Positions 25,935-33,587 of a DNA stretch of 64,000 nucleotides are shown here, piece by piece; the first letter of the stretch is position 1; the number at the start of each line of letters is the position of its first letter. The stretch lies in the NCBI RefSeq assembly GCF_017114995.1, contig NZ_JABXKL010000101.1, forward strand, positions 58,455-122,454, given 5' to 3'. The translations under genes and the position numbers were made by a program. Source of the DNA: Nostoc sp. NMS9. GTDB lineage: Bacteria; Cyanobacteriota; Cyanobacteriia; Cyanobacteriales; Nostocaceae. The notes beneath the pieces were generated by a model. The model was not told the origin of the DNA, did not search any database, and saw nothing but the letters and a program-made list of their open reading frames with translations.

Positions 25935-27446
25935 ATGTTTTGCGACTACCTCATCCAAATCCTGACTGCCCGTGTCTATGATGTTGCCCAGGAAACACCA
26001 CTGGAGTATGCTCCAAATTTGTCCGCGCGGCTGAATAATCAACTTCTGTTGAAACGTGAGGATATGCAGTCAGTATTTTCCTTTAAACTGCGGGGTGCTT
26101 ATAACAAGATGGTGCAACTACCGCCAGATATATTGACAAAGGGTGTAATTGCAGCATCTGCGGGGAACCATGCTCAAGGAGTCGCCCTTGCAGCCAATCG
26201 TTTGGGAACCAAAGCGATTATCGTTATGCCAGTAACCACACCCCAAGTGAAGGTGGATGCGGTGAGAATGAGGGGCGGAGCAGTCATATTACATGGAAAC
26301 ACTTATGATGATGCTTATAGCTATGCGCGTGAATTAGAAGTAGAAAAAGGATTAACCTTTATTCATCCCTTTGACGATCCCCATGTAATTGCTGGACAGG
26401 GAACAATTGGGATGGAAATTTTACGGCAATATCAGCAACCCATCCATGCGATTTTTGTCGCAATTGGAGGCGGCGGATTAATTTCTGGGATTGGGGCTTA
26501 TGTGAAACGGTTGCGTCCCGAAATCAAGATTATTGGTGTTGAACCAGTAGATGCTGATGCCATGTCTCAATCGCTCAAAGCCGGACATCGGGTGCGCTTG
26601 TCCCAAGTGGGGTTATTTGCTGATGGCGTAGCAGTGCGGGAAGTAGGTGAAGAAACCTTCCGTTTATGTCAGCAGTATGTAGATGAAATTATTTTAGTGG
26701 GTACAGACGATACTTGTGCTGCGATTAAAGACGTGTTTGAGGATACGCGATCCATTTTAGAACCAGCAGGTGCATTAGCGATCGCAGCTGCCAAAGCCTA
26801 CGCCGAACGAGAACAAATCGAGGGACAAACCTTAATTGCTGTCGCCTGTGGTGCAAACATGAATTTCGATCGCCTCCGCTTTGTGGCAGAACGCGCAGAG
26901 TTGGGCGAACGCCGCGAAGCGATCTTTGCAGTCACAATTCCAGAGGAACGGGGAAGTATTCGCCAGTTTTGTGAATGTATTGGCAACCGTAATCTGACCG
27001 AGTTTAATTATCGTATTGCCGATGAAAAAACAGCCCATATTTTTGTCGGTGTGCAAATTCAAAACCGTGCTGATGCTGTCAAGATGGTAGAAAACTTTGA
27101 AGCGCAAGGATTTGAAACCCTTGATTTAACAGACGACGAGCTAACTAAACTACATCTGCGGCACATGGTAGGTGGACACTCTCCCCTAGCTAACAATGAA
27201 TTGCTCTACCGTTTTGAGTTTCCCGAACGTCCCGGCGCATTGATGAAATTTGTGACTTCCATGAGTCCCGACTGGAATATTAGTCTTTTTCACTACCGCA
27301 ACAACGGTGCAGACTACGGACGAATCGTTGTTGGTATCCAAGTTCCTCCCTACGAGATGGAAGAGTGGCAAGCTTTTCTCGATCACCTCGGCTATCGCTA
27401 TTGGGATGAAAACAAAAATCCGGCATACAAGCTATTTTTGGGATAG
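25935..27446 (+). CDS. ilvA: Threonine ammonia-lyase, biosynthetic
   Basis: The protein has 503 residues, the full-length biosynthetic form. The PLP domain (about 1-320) has the Schiff-base Lys in SVFSFKLRGAYNKM, the Asn of SAGNHAQGVA, and the phosphate loop IGGGGLISGIG. Two ACT-like regulatory domains follow (from about 325, AIFAVTIPEERGSIRQF and LYRFEFPERPGALMKF), where isoleucine and valine act in the family. It converts threonine to 2-oxobutanoate, the first step to isoleucine. I start at ATG 25935. An upstream in-frame TTG at 25926 would add three residues. It is a single gene. Confidence 0.95.
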   Translation: MFCDYLIQILTARVYDVAQETPLEYAPNLSARLNNQLLLKREDMQSVFSFKLRGAYNKMVQLPPDILTKGVIAASAGNHAQGVALAANRLGTKAIIVMPVTTPQVKVDAVRMRGGAVILHGNTYDDAYSYARELEVEKGLTFIHPFDDPHVIAGQGTIGMEILRQYQQPIHAIFVAIGGGGLISGIGAYVKRLRPEIKIIGVEPVDADAMSQSLKAGHRVRLSQVGLFADGVAVREVGEETFRLCQQYVDEIILVGTDDTCAAIKDVFEDTRSILEPAGALAIAAAKAYAEREQIEGQTLIAVACGANMNFDRLRFVAERAELGERREAIFAVTIPEERGSIRQFCECIGNRNLTEFNYRIADEKTAHIFVGVQIQNRADAVKMVENFEAQGFETLDLTDDELTKLHLRHMVGGHSPLANNELLYRFEFPERPGALMKFVTSMSPDWNISLFHYRNNGADYGRIVVGIQVPPYEMEEWQAFLDHLGYRYWDENKNPAYKLFLG

Positions 27447-27447
27447 G

Positions 27448-27567
27448 TGGGGAATGGGGAAGAGGCAGAGGGGCAGAGGAGCAGGGGAGCAGAGGGGCAG
27501 TATAACAATGCCCCATGCCCCATGCCCCATCCGCCCCATGCCCCATGCCCAATGCCCAATGCCCAAT
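27448..27567. repeat. Heptamer-type tandem repeats (GGGCAGA / GCCCCAT)
   Basis: Runs of GAGGGGCAGAGGAGCAGGGG followed by ATGCCCCATGCCCC and CCCAATGCCCAATG. These are the short tandemly repeated repetitive sequences characteristic of heterocystous cyanobacteria. They fill the space between the convergent ends of ilvA and the next gene. Confidence 0.9.
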
Positions 27568-28608
27568 TTAACGAGAACTCCCCTTCAATATCAGATTTGA
27601 GTCCCAAGTATAAAAGCCGATTTGATTAGGAACCCTAGCGAATCTACCTGTCCGATAGCCTCTAGATAGTTCATTCAGCACCTTATTTTTGATCTCTCTA
27701 ATTTGCTGAGAATCTAGTTCTCCATAAATTCCGGCGATGACTTCAGCAACGCTGAAAACTTTACCTGGATTTTGTTCCAACAGAGAGGTGAGGGCATCAA
27801 TTAAGAATTGACCCTCAAAGGCTTTGAGCATCGGTACTGTTTTTGTCGGGGGAACGAAAGGCTTCTTATTTTTGTTCTTGATACTCCTAGAAGCACCATT
27901 GCGATTACTTGGGGCTACCAAATTTAAATCCAGAGTATAACAACCTGGCTCATCGGGAATAGTTACCCAGTAATTCCTTTCTCTGCCTTGGGTGAGGGAA
28001 GATTGCACTCTACCTTTAACTACTTTGAATAGATGGGAATCTAACTCTCCATAGAGCGATCGCACGATAAAATCGATATGACAAACAGTACCTATTTGTT
28101 CTTGCAATAGCTGTTTTATGGCTTCCATTCGGGAGATAGCGTGCTGATACTGAGGTAGCATCGGAATTTCCACTACCTTCGTTGAACTATCGTTGTTCTC
28201 TGGGGCGGTCTTTGGATCTGTTGATGTCGTTTGAGATTGACTCTCTTTTGTATCAACAGCAGCAGAAAAGGAATTATTTATCTCAACTCGATCTGAGTCT
28301 TTTTGTACTGACTCTAAAGACTCCACCAAGTTGATTTCCTCGATGTCATCAAGAGGTGATAAAAACCGCAGAGAACCTTCTGGAGAAAGATTTGAGGTTT
28401 CATCAACCGTCGTTAATCTTGATATCTGCTTGTTGGCATCAGAAAAAGACCAGTTAGACAACAACGCTTCTACATGATCGAGCTGCGATCGCGCCTGCAC
28501 AAAGAGGCGTTCATACTCTTCTGTAAGGCGAGCATAATAGTCTCGTAATTCCAACAGTGGTGAGAAAAAGGTTTCTGGAGGCGGTTCTAATTGTCCATTT
28601 TGAGTCAT
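27568..28608 (-). CDS. Conserved cyanobacterial protein with two C-terminal winged-helix-like repeats
   Basis: The protein has 346 residues. An N-terminal coiled region (YYARLTEEYERLFVQARSQL) is followed by a Ser/Thr/Asp-rich linker to about 140. Two homologous units then follow: SLYGELDSHLFKVVKGRVQS...YWVTIPDEPGCYTLDLNLV (about 190-235) and GIYGELDSQQIREIKNKVLN...FARVPNQIGFYTWDSNLI (about 295-342). The YGELDS helix and strand pattern suggests DNA- or protein-binding winged helices, which is inference. It follows the CxxC gene by 10 bases in an operon. Function unknown. Confidence 0.7.
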   Translation of the reverse strand: MTQNGQLEPPPETFFSPLLELRDYYARLTEEYERLFVQARSQLDHVEALLSNWSFSDANKQISRLTTVDETSNLSPEGSLRFLSPLDDIEEINLVESLESVQKDSDRVEINNSFSAAVDTKESQSQTTSTDPKTAPENNDSSTKVVEIPMLPQYQHAISRMEAIKQLLQEQIGTVCHIDFIVRSLYGELDSHLFKVVKGRVQSSLTQGRERNYWVTIPDEPGCYTLDLNLVAPSNRNGASRSIKNKNKKPFVPPTKTVPMLKAFEGQFLIDALTSLLEQNPGKVFSVAEVIAGIYGELDSQQIREIKNKVLNELSRGYRTGRFARVPNQIGFYTWDSNLILKGSSR

Positions 28609-28618
28609 AGGGCTTTAA

Positions 28619-28864
28619 TCAATTTAAATCGATATCACTTTTATAAGACATTGCTCTGGGTTTTGCTTTGTGAGAGGCTGGCTGGGATTTTTTAGGCGGT
28701 TGGGGAGGGCGACATCTCTCACAATATAAAGGTCGAGGGCCGAAAGTCTCGCGTTTTGTCAGATCGTTACACTCTTTACAGACAAACTGGAAAACACGAG
28801 TATGAATCTGTCTTTTGTGCGCCCTGACAGTATATTCCCTAACATCAATGAATTTACTTGCCAT
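28619..28864 (-). CDS. Small zinc-ribbon-like protein
   Basis: The protein has 81 residues. Two CxxC pairs (FVCKECNDL and LYCERCRPP, about 20 residues apart) should bind one zinc. A Lys/Pro-rich tail follows. The start ATG 28864 gives MASKFIDVREYTVRAHKRQIH. It is the first gene of an operon with the repeat protein at 27568. The family is cyanobacterial with unknown function, and a role in nucleic-acid binding is only suggested by charge and the zinc ribbon. Confidence 0.7.
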   Translation of the reverse strand: MASKFIDVREYTVRAHKRQIHTRVFQFVCKECNDLTKRETFGPRPLYCERCRPPQPPKKSQPASHKAKPRAMSYKSDIDLN

Positions 28865-29354
28865 AATCAGGAATTGTGAATTGCCGACGTTATCAATGTC
28901 CTATCAATATAGCTATTCAAGCAAATCAAACGGCATCAGTGTGTGTTTGTGTAGAAGTTTTATTGAAATCAGTGAATCTGACGCCTAGCGTAAAGTGCAG
29001 ATAAGCAAATAGAAAGTTAGCCATTGACTATATCTCTCAGCATATAATTGGTGATCAGCAAAGACTACTATCATTTTTTAGGCGCAGCGATTTACATGGC
29101 CCTCATCAGAAAAGTTGGTAGGGGAAAGTGCAGAATTATTTACTTCCACTACTATTGACTGGCAAATCAAGCGATCGCCAGCCGATCTAATCGCCCATCA
29201 TAAAATTACCGCACTCCTAACCCCTCTTCCTCATGCTAGATGGGTAATGGTTAATGAAGCCATTTCTATCTAAAAAACAACCGCCTCCTAAAAACAGCAG
29301 GCGGCGATCGTTGTTAATCAAAGTATGATTCTAATAAGTTTTATCCCTCTAGTA
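28865..29354. other. Intergenic region before the tonB-side MITE
   Basis: No frame of note. It carries a HIP1 site (near 29170) and a small palindrome CCGCCT...AGGCGG (29286-29308). The promoter of the CxxC gene must lie in its first part. Confidence 0.4.
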
Positions 29355-29469
29355 GTAGTCTGTCAAGCAAACTTCTGCTGGGTCAATAAGTTCGTAATCA
29401 GGACTTGAATCCTTTGTTAAGCGCTCAAGCGCTGATTACTAACCCATCAATTTCAACTTGACAGACTAC
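29355..29469. mobile_element. MITE-like element with TIR AGTAGTCTGTCAAG at the 3' end of tonB
   Basis: AGTAGTCTGTCAAG at the left end and CTTGACAGACTACT at the right are perfect inverted repeats about 115 bases apart, with an internal GCGCTCAAGCGC palindrome. There is no coding capacity. The right end supplies the TAG stop of tonB. The same end sequence closes the gene at 24515. Confidence 0.7.
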
Positions 29470-30992
29470 TGCTGACTGGGAGCAGCAGGTTGTGATTGAG
29501 GTTGTTGGCGTAAACGGCGTAAAGAGTCCCGCAATTTATTCTGGCTAGTGTTATCTCTTCGCCGCCGCCGATTTGTAGTTTCTTGTGGCTTTTGTGATGA
29601 ATCGGTAGCCGTTTGCTCGCGCCGGATACGGCGTAGGGACTCTCTTGCAGTTCCTTGAGTACGAGTTGTTCTAGCTTCAGATGATGAGTTTCTAGCAGGA
29701 CTTTCCGTTCTTTGAGGTTCCAGTCGCCGACTAAATCCAGATATTGCTGGTCTTGTGGCTCTAGCTTCATTAGATGAGGGTGGTGTCAACTCTCGTCGCC
29801 TACGTCTTGGAGTTTCCTGTGTCGAGTTGGCAGCTGCTGTCTGCTGGGTTCTCTCTTGTGCTTGTCTTTGTGCTTGCCGTTCTTGAACTTGGCGCGATCG
29901 TCGTGAACCTTTTATGGCAAATTCAGTGGCTATAGATACCCCTTGTCTACCACCTTCTGCGGGTTTTAATTTCCACTCACGCGCTTGTCTCTTGGTTTCT
30001 TCATCCAAGTCGCGGTTTCCACTAGAGCGAGCAATCCGCACATTGGTAACATTTCCGTCTGCATCAGTATCGACAGCTACTTCTACTCTGCCTTCAACTC
30101 CTCGCCGTCTTGCTGCCTCTGGATACTTGGCATTACATTCGCGGCAGGCTGCACGACCATTAGCATTACCTGAAGTGTTAATTTTTGGAGGTGTTGGCAC
30201 TATTGGCGCTGTTGCTACTGTCGGACGGTTTCCTACTCCATTGCCTATACCACTGCCAGTGCCGCTACCAATTCCACTGCCAGTGCCACTGCCAATTCCA
30301 CTACCGATGCCACTGCCAATTCCACTACCGATGCCACTGCCAGTGCCACTGCCAATTCCACTGCCAGTGCCACTACCAATGCCGCTACCAGTGCCAGTGC
30401 CTGTCCCACTGCCAATGCCACCGCCAGTGCCAGTACCAGTACCTCCACCAGGGCCAGTACCGCTGCTTGTACCTACAGCAATACCACTACCTGAGCCTAA
30501 ACCAACACCAGAGCCGCCGCCACCACCACCACCGCCACCGCCACCTGCCGAACCTGCTTTGGAATCTTCAGATATAGCAGATCGTGGAACGGATGCAGAT
30601 TTCACAGCCACTTCTGGCTTGGTAGCAATTGCTTTTGGCGGCGTATTTATCGGCTGTGGCTTCTGAGCAACTGCTGTAATCTGTTCTTGCTGCTGAATTT
30701 TTTCTACTGGTGGGGTTTCTATAGGCTGTTTTTGGACAACTTCTGGTTCTTTTTTTATTTCTTCTGGAATCTCTGCGATTGGTTTTTCTAATTCCGCAGT
30801 CGGAGCATCAACGATCGCCACCTCTATTGGTTCTTCTTCTCCCGTGGGCACTCTCGTCAAATAATTACCTATGCCTAAGGACAGTACGCCGATATGCAGC
30901 GCCAGTGAACCTATTAGACTGTAAGTCAGAAAAGACTTGAGAGCCTCAACTTCTTTGGAACGTTGCTCGACAGTAGTGCCGGAAAAGCTCAT
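29466..30992 (-). CDS. tonB: TonB-family energy transducer with Gly-rich spacer and basic C-terminal extension
   Basis: The protein has 508 residues. One membrane helix (about 20-42, FLTYSLIGSLALHIGVLSLGI) anchors it in the plasma membrane, and an acidic/Pro region spans 50-130. A GSGTGSGIGSG-type repeat of about 100 residues replaces the usual Pro-rich spacer. The TonB C-terminal domain is at about 275-350 (YPEAARRRGVEGRVEVAVDTDADGNV, WKLKPAEGGRQG). A further 150 residues rich in Arg, Gln and Thr follow, unusual for TonB. It transmits proton-motive energy to outer-membrane receptors with ExbB/ExbD, encoded divergently. The stop codon lies in a MITE end, so the natural C-terminus may have differed. 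Confidence 0.8.
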   Translation of the reverse strand: MSFSGTTVEQRSKEVEALKSFLTYSLIGSLALHIGVLSLGIGNYLTRVPTGEEEPIEVAIVDAPTAELEKPIAEIPEEIKKEPEVVQKQPIETPPVEKIQQQEQITAVAQKPQPINTPPKAIATKPEVAVKSASVPRSAISEDSKAGSAGGGGGGGGGGGSGVGLGSGSGIAVGTSSGTGPGGGTGTGTGGGIGSGTGTGTGSGIGSGTGSGIGSGTGSGIGSGIGSGIGSGIGSGTGSGIGSGTGSGIGNGVGNRPTVATAPIVPTPPKINTSGNANGRAACRECNAKYPEAARRRGVEGRVEVAVDTDADGNVTNVRIARSSGNRDLDEETKRQAREWKLKPAEGGRQGVSIATEFAIKGSRRSRQVQERQAQRQAQERTQQTAAANSTQETPRRRRRELTPPSSNEARATRPAISGFSRRLEPQRTESPARNSSSEARTTRTQGTARESLRRIRREQTATDSSQKPQETTNRRRRRDNTSQNKLRDSLRRLRQQPQSQPAAPSQQ

Positions 30993-31219
30993 AGCTATTG
31001 CTACCTATTCTCACTAATTTAGTCATCTTAGAATGCATGGTTGCAAATATCAAGTAAAAAATTAAAATTATTTCGGACAGTGTTACGAACAGCATACTTA
31101 ATAATAAAAATCTCTTTGAAAAATACTGTTGATTATGACGACTTCTAGATAAAATTAATTTTTGTGTGATGGATTAATTAAATTAGTTTATAGAAACTAA
31201 AAAAGTATTAAATAAAATT

Positions 31220-31250
31220 AATGATAATTAAATTTGAAAAAATTATCATT
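31220..31250. promoter_or_regulatory. Fur-type palindrome upstream of exbB
   Basis: AATGATAATT and AATTATCATT form a perfect 10+10 inverted repeat with an 11-base spacer, about 90 bases upstream of exbB. The arms resemble the Fur-family consensus (GATAATGATAATC). Iron control of TonB-ExbB-ExbD is standard. That Fur binds here is inferred. Confidence 0.55.
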
Positions 31251-31341
31251 ATATCTTAAACTCTATTGAGAAAAAGTTTCATTTTTTAGCTAGATTCTGG
31301 TAGTCTAATTTTGTATTGTTGATGACGTTTAGAGGCACTAC

Positions 31342-32010
31342 ATGGGAATTCAGAATTTGTTTGAAGCAGGCGGTGTGGTCATGTTGCCCCTGCTGGCGTT
31401 TTCGGTGTTGGCAGGGGCACTAATGATTGAGCGGGCGAAGTTTTGGATACAGATTGGTAAGCGTCAAAACCGGGTGGTGCGAGAGGTTTTAAATCTTTAT
31501 CGACTTGATAATCTCGTTAGTGCTGTGGATAAGCTGCAAAAAAACGTAGATTTACCTATAGCACGCATTTTTCTGGCTGGACTACAGCTAGAAAGACCGA
31601 CTCCAGAAAAATTTCGTTTGGCTTTGAAAAGCGAGGCGCAAGCAGAAATCCCTATGCTCAAGCGATTTCAACCTGTATTTGACACGATTATCGGTTTAGC
31701 GCCTCTGTTGGGACTTCTCGGCACAATTTTAGGATTAATTCGTTCATTTGCTGGACTGAATATTGGTGATGTCGGAGGTACTAAAACTAGTGCAGTCACT
31801 AGTGGTATTAGTGAAGCTTTAGTTGCTACCGCCTCAGGATTGGTTGTGGCTATCTTTGTGCTTTTAGGAGCCAGCATCTTCCGGGGACTATACCAGCGGC
31901 AGATAACAATGATTCAAGAGTACGGCGGACAGCTAGAAATACTGTTCCTTGACCGTTATGACCAACTCAATCGCCACGAACAACAGGAGAAGTCCTATGG
32001 ATCTAGATGA
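31342..32010 (+). CDS. exbB: ExbB/TolQ/MotA-family proton channel protein
   Basis: The protein has 222 residues. Three membrane segments (about 10-30, 115-140 and 155-180) show the family blocks VMLPLLAFSVLAGALMIERAK and IGLAPLLGLLGTILGLIRSF, with ISEALVATASGLVVAIF. It forms the pentameric proton channel with ExbD that energises TonB. ATG 31342 is close to the N-terminal helix. The exbD start lies 14 bases before its stop, so the two are coupled. Confidence 0.92.
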   Translation: MGIQNLFEAGGVVMLPLLAFSVLAGALMIERAKFWIQIGKRQNRVVREVLNLYRLDNLVSAVDKLQKNVDLPIARIFLAGLQLERPTPEKFRLALKSEAQAEIPMLKRFQPVFDTIIGLAPLLGLLGTILGLIRSFAGLNIGDVGGTKTSAVTSGISEALVATASGLVVAIFVLLGASIFRGLYQRQITMIQEYGGQLEILFLDRYDQLNRHEQQEKSYGSR

Positions 32011-32401
32011 TAATGAACCAGATTTAGCACCATTTATAAATGTAGTACCTCTGATTGATGTAATGTTTGCCCTTTTGACATTTTTTATTATGTCAACGCT
32101 GTTTTTAACACGATCGGAAGGGTTGCCAGTAAATCTACCGAAGGCAGCCACGGCGAAGGAACAGCAAATTCCCACTAAAGTTACCATCACGGTAGATGAA
32201 AAAGGTCAGGTAAGCCTAAATCGCGATCCAATAGCAGTTAATGATGTAGCAGCGCGAGTGCGGACTTTAGTTGGTTCTAACCCAGATACATTGGTGATTA
32301 TTAATGCCGATCAAAAAGTTTTGCACGGTGAAATAGTAGGGATAATGGATCAAGTACGTCAGGTGAAGGGTGCAAGGCTAGCGATCGCTACCCAAAGATA
32401 A
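31997..32401 (+). CDS. exbD: ExbD/TolR-family protein, first copy
   Basis: The protein has 134 residues starting MDLDDNEPDLAPFINVVPLIDVMFALLTFFIM. The essential membrane Asp is Asp20 or nearby in PLIDVMFALLTF, followed by the periplasmic domain (VNLPKAATAKEQQ...VTITVDEKGQVSLN...VGSNPDTLVIINADQKV). I chose ATG 31997 with ribosome site CAGGAGA. The longer frame from 31949 is inside exbB. It is cotranscribed with exbB. Confidence 0.92.
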   Translation: MDLDDNEPDLAPFINVVPLIDVMFALLTFFIMSTLFLTRSEGLPVNLPKAATAKEQQIPTKVTITVDEKGQVSLNRDPIAVNDVAARVRTLVGSNPDTLVIINADQKVLHGEIVGIMDQVRQVKGARLAIATQR

Positions 32402-32843
32402 CAAGTATAAATACTGTTTATCTCAATACTTCAAGATGTTTTGACCCAGGCTAACATCTTTCCATCAATTAAAATCGCTTGCTTCAAATTCACCAACCAT
32501 TTTAACAACACTAGCAGCCAGAATTAACGGAAACTTTATATTCTGGCTCTTAACTGCAAACTTTTTCTTGTCTAATGACTATTATTAGTGTGAATGAATT
32601 AAAAAGTGGTAGCTGTCAAACATTTGTAATTAGAAAGCAGCTCCTGTCATGCTTGCATAATCCTCAGAGATATGAAATAACGCCAGTCGCTTCAAGTCTG
32701 GAAACCCGCTTAAACGAATAGCTCCCCTTGATGTTGGATAATTTTTACTAAAAAAATGTGGCGCTTGGGTAAATCAAAATTATGATGATTACAGTTGAAA
32801 AAATTATCATTATATTTTTAATATTCTTGAAAAGAAAAAACTT
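32402..32843. other. Intergenic region between the two exbD genes
   Basis: Non-coding. Near the end (32779-32811) it repeats the Fur-type block TTGAAAAAATTATCATTATA found before exbB (about 31234-31254), so the second exbD carries a copy of the same promoter region. Confidence 0.6.
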
Positions 32844-33248
32844 ATGCGTATACCAGATGAACCAGAGCTTCCGCTACAGATCAACATCGTACCGATGATT
32901 GACGTGATTTTTGCCCTTTTGACATTTTTCATTATGTCAACTCTGTTTTTAACACGTTCAGAAGGTTTGCCAGTAAATTTACCGAAGGCCGCCACAGCTA
33001 AACAACAGCAAGCTCCTACTAAAATTACCATTACGGTAGATGAAAAAGAACAGGTAAGCCTGAACCGTAAACCAATTGCAGTTGATGATTTGACAGCGCA
33101 AGTGCGGACTTTAGTTGGTTCTAACCCAGAAGTGTTAGTGATTATTAATGCTGATGAAAAAGTTGATTATGGTCGGGTGGTGGCGGTGATGGATCGGGTA
33201 CGTCAGGTTCCGGGAGCTAAATTAGCGATCGCTACCCAAAGAGAATAA
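32844..33248 (+). CDS. exbD: ExbD/TolR-family protein, second copy
   Basis: The protein has 134 residues and is about 80% identical by eye to the ExbD at 31997 (shared FALLTFFIMSTLFLTRSEGL and NLPKAATAK). The membrane Asp (PMIDVIFALL) is kept. It has its own upstream Fur-type site, a duplicate of the exbB one, so it can be expressed separately. It probably offers an alternative ExbD for the same channel. There is no second exbB. Confidence 0.9.
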   Translation: MRIPDEPELPLQINIVPMIDVIFALLTFFIMSTLFLTRSEGLPVNLPKAATAKQQQAPTKITITVDEKEQVSLNRKPIAVDDLTAQVRTLVGSNPEVLVIINADEKVDYGRVVAVMDRVRQVPGAKLAIATQRE

Positions 33249-33587
33249 ATAGATATATTGGGCATCAGAAGTTCAGAGAGTCAGGAAAATTCTATATTCT
33301 GACTCCTAACTCCTTCTTGTCTAATAGACATCCCCAGCAATTTATTATGCGTTGCCCAAAATTCTTGTTATACACAATTAATTAATTTTGCCTACCTGAT
33401 TTTCACCAGATGTTTAATTCTAACGGCAGTAACTTTTATTGGTATAGGTTTTGCCAAGGTTAAGTTTCGCCGAATCGTTCTATTCTAGTATCTACAATCA
33501 CGACATAATCCAAACTGACTTGATAAATTGCTAATTACACGAACAAAATAAGGCATAGCAAATTTATACAAGCAGGTAGATTATCTG
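33249..33587. other. Intergenic region before the 644-aa gene
   Basis: AT-rich with no clear frame or repeat family. It separates the iron-transport genes from an unrelated gene. Confidence 0.4.

Noticed and set aside
29914..30666. 250-residue plus-strand frame of Pro/Leu repeats
   Set aside because: It is the complement of the Gly-Ser repeat region of tonB, a low-complexity shadow.
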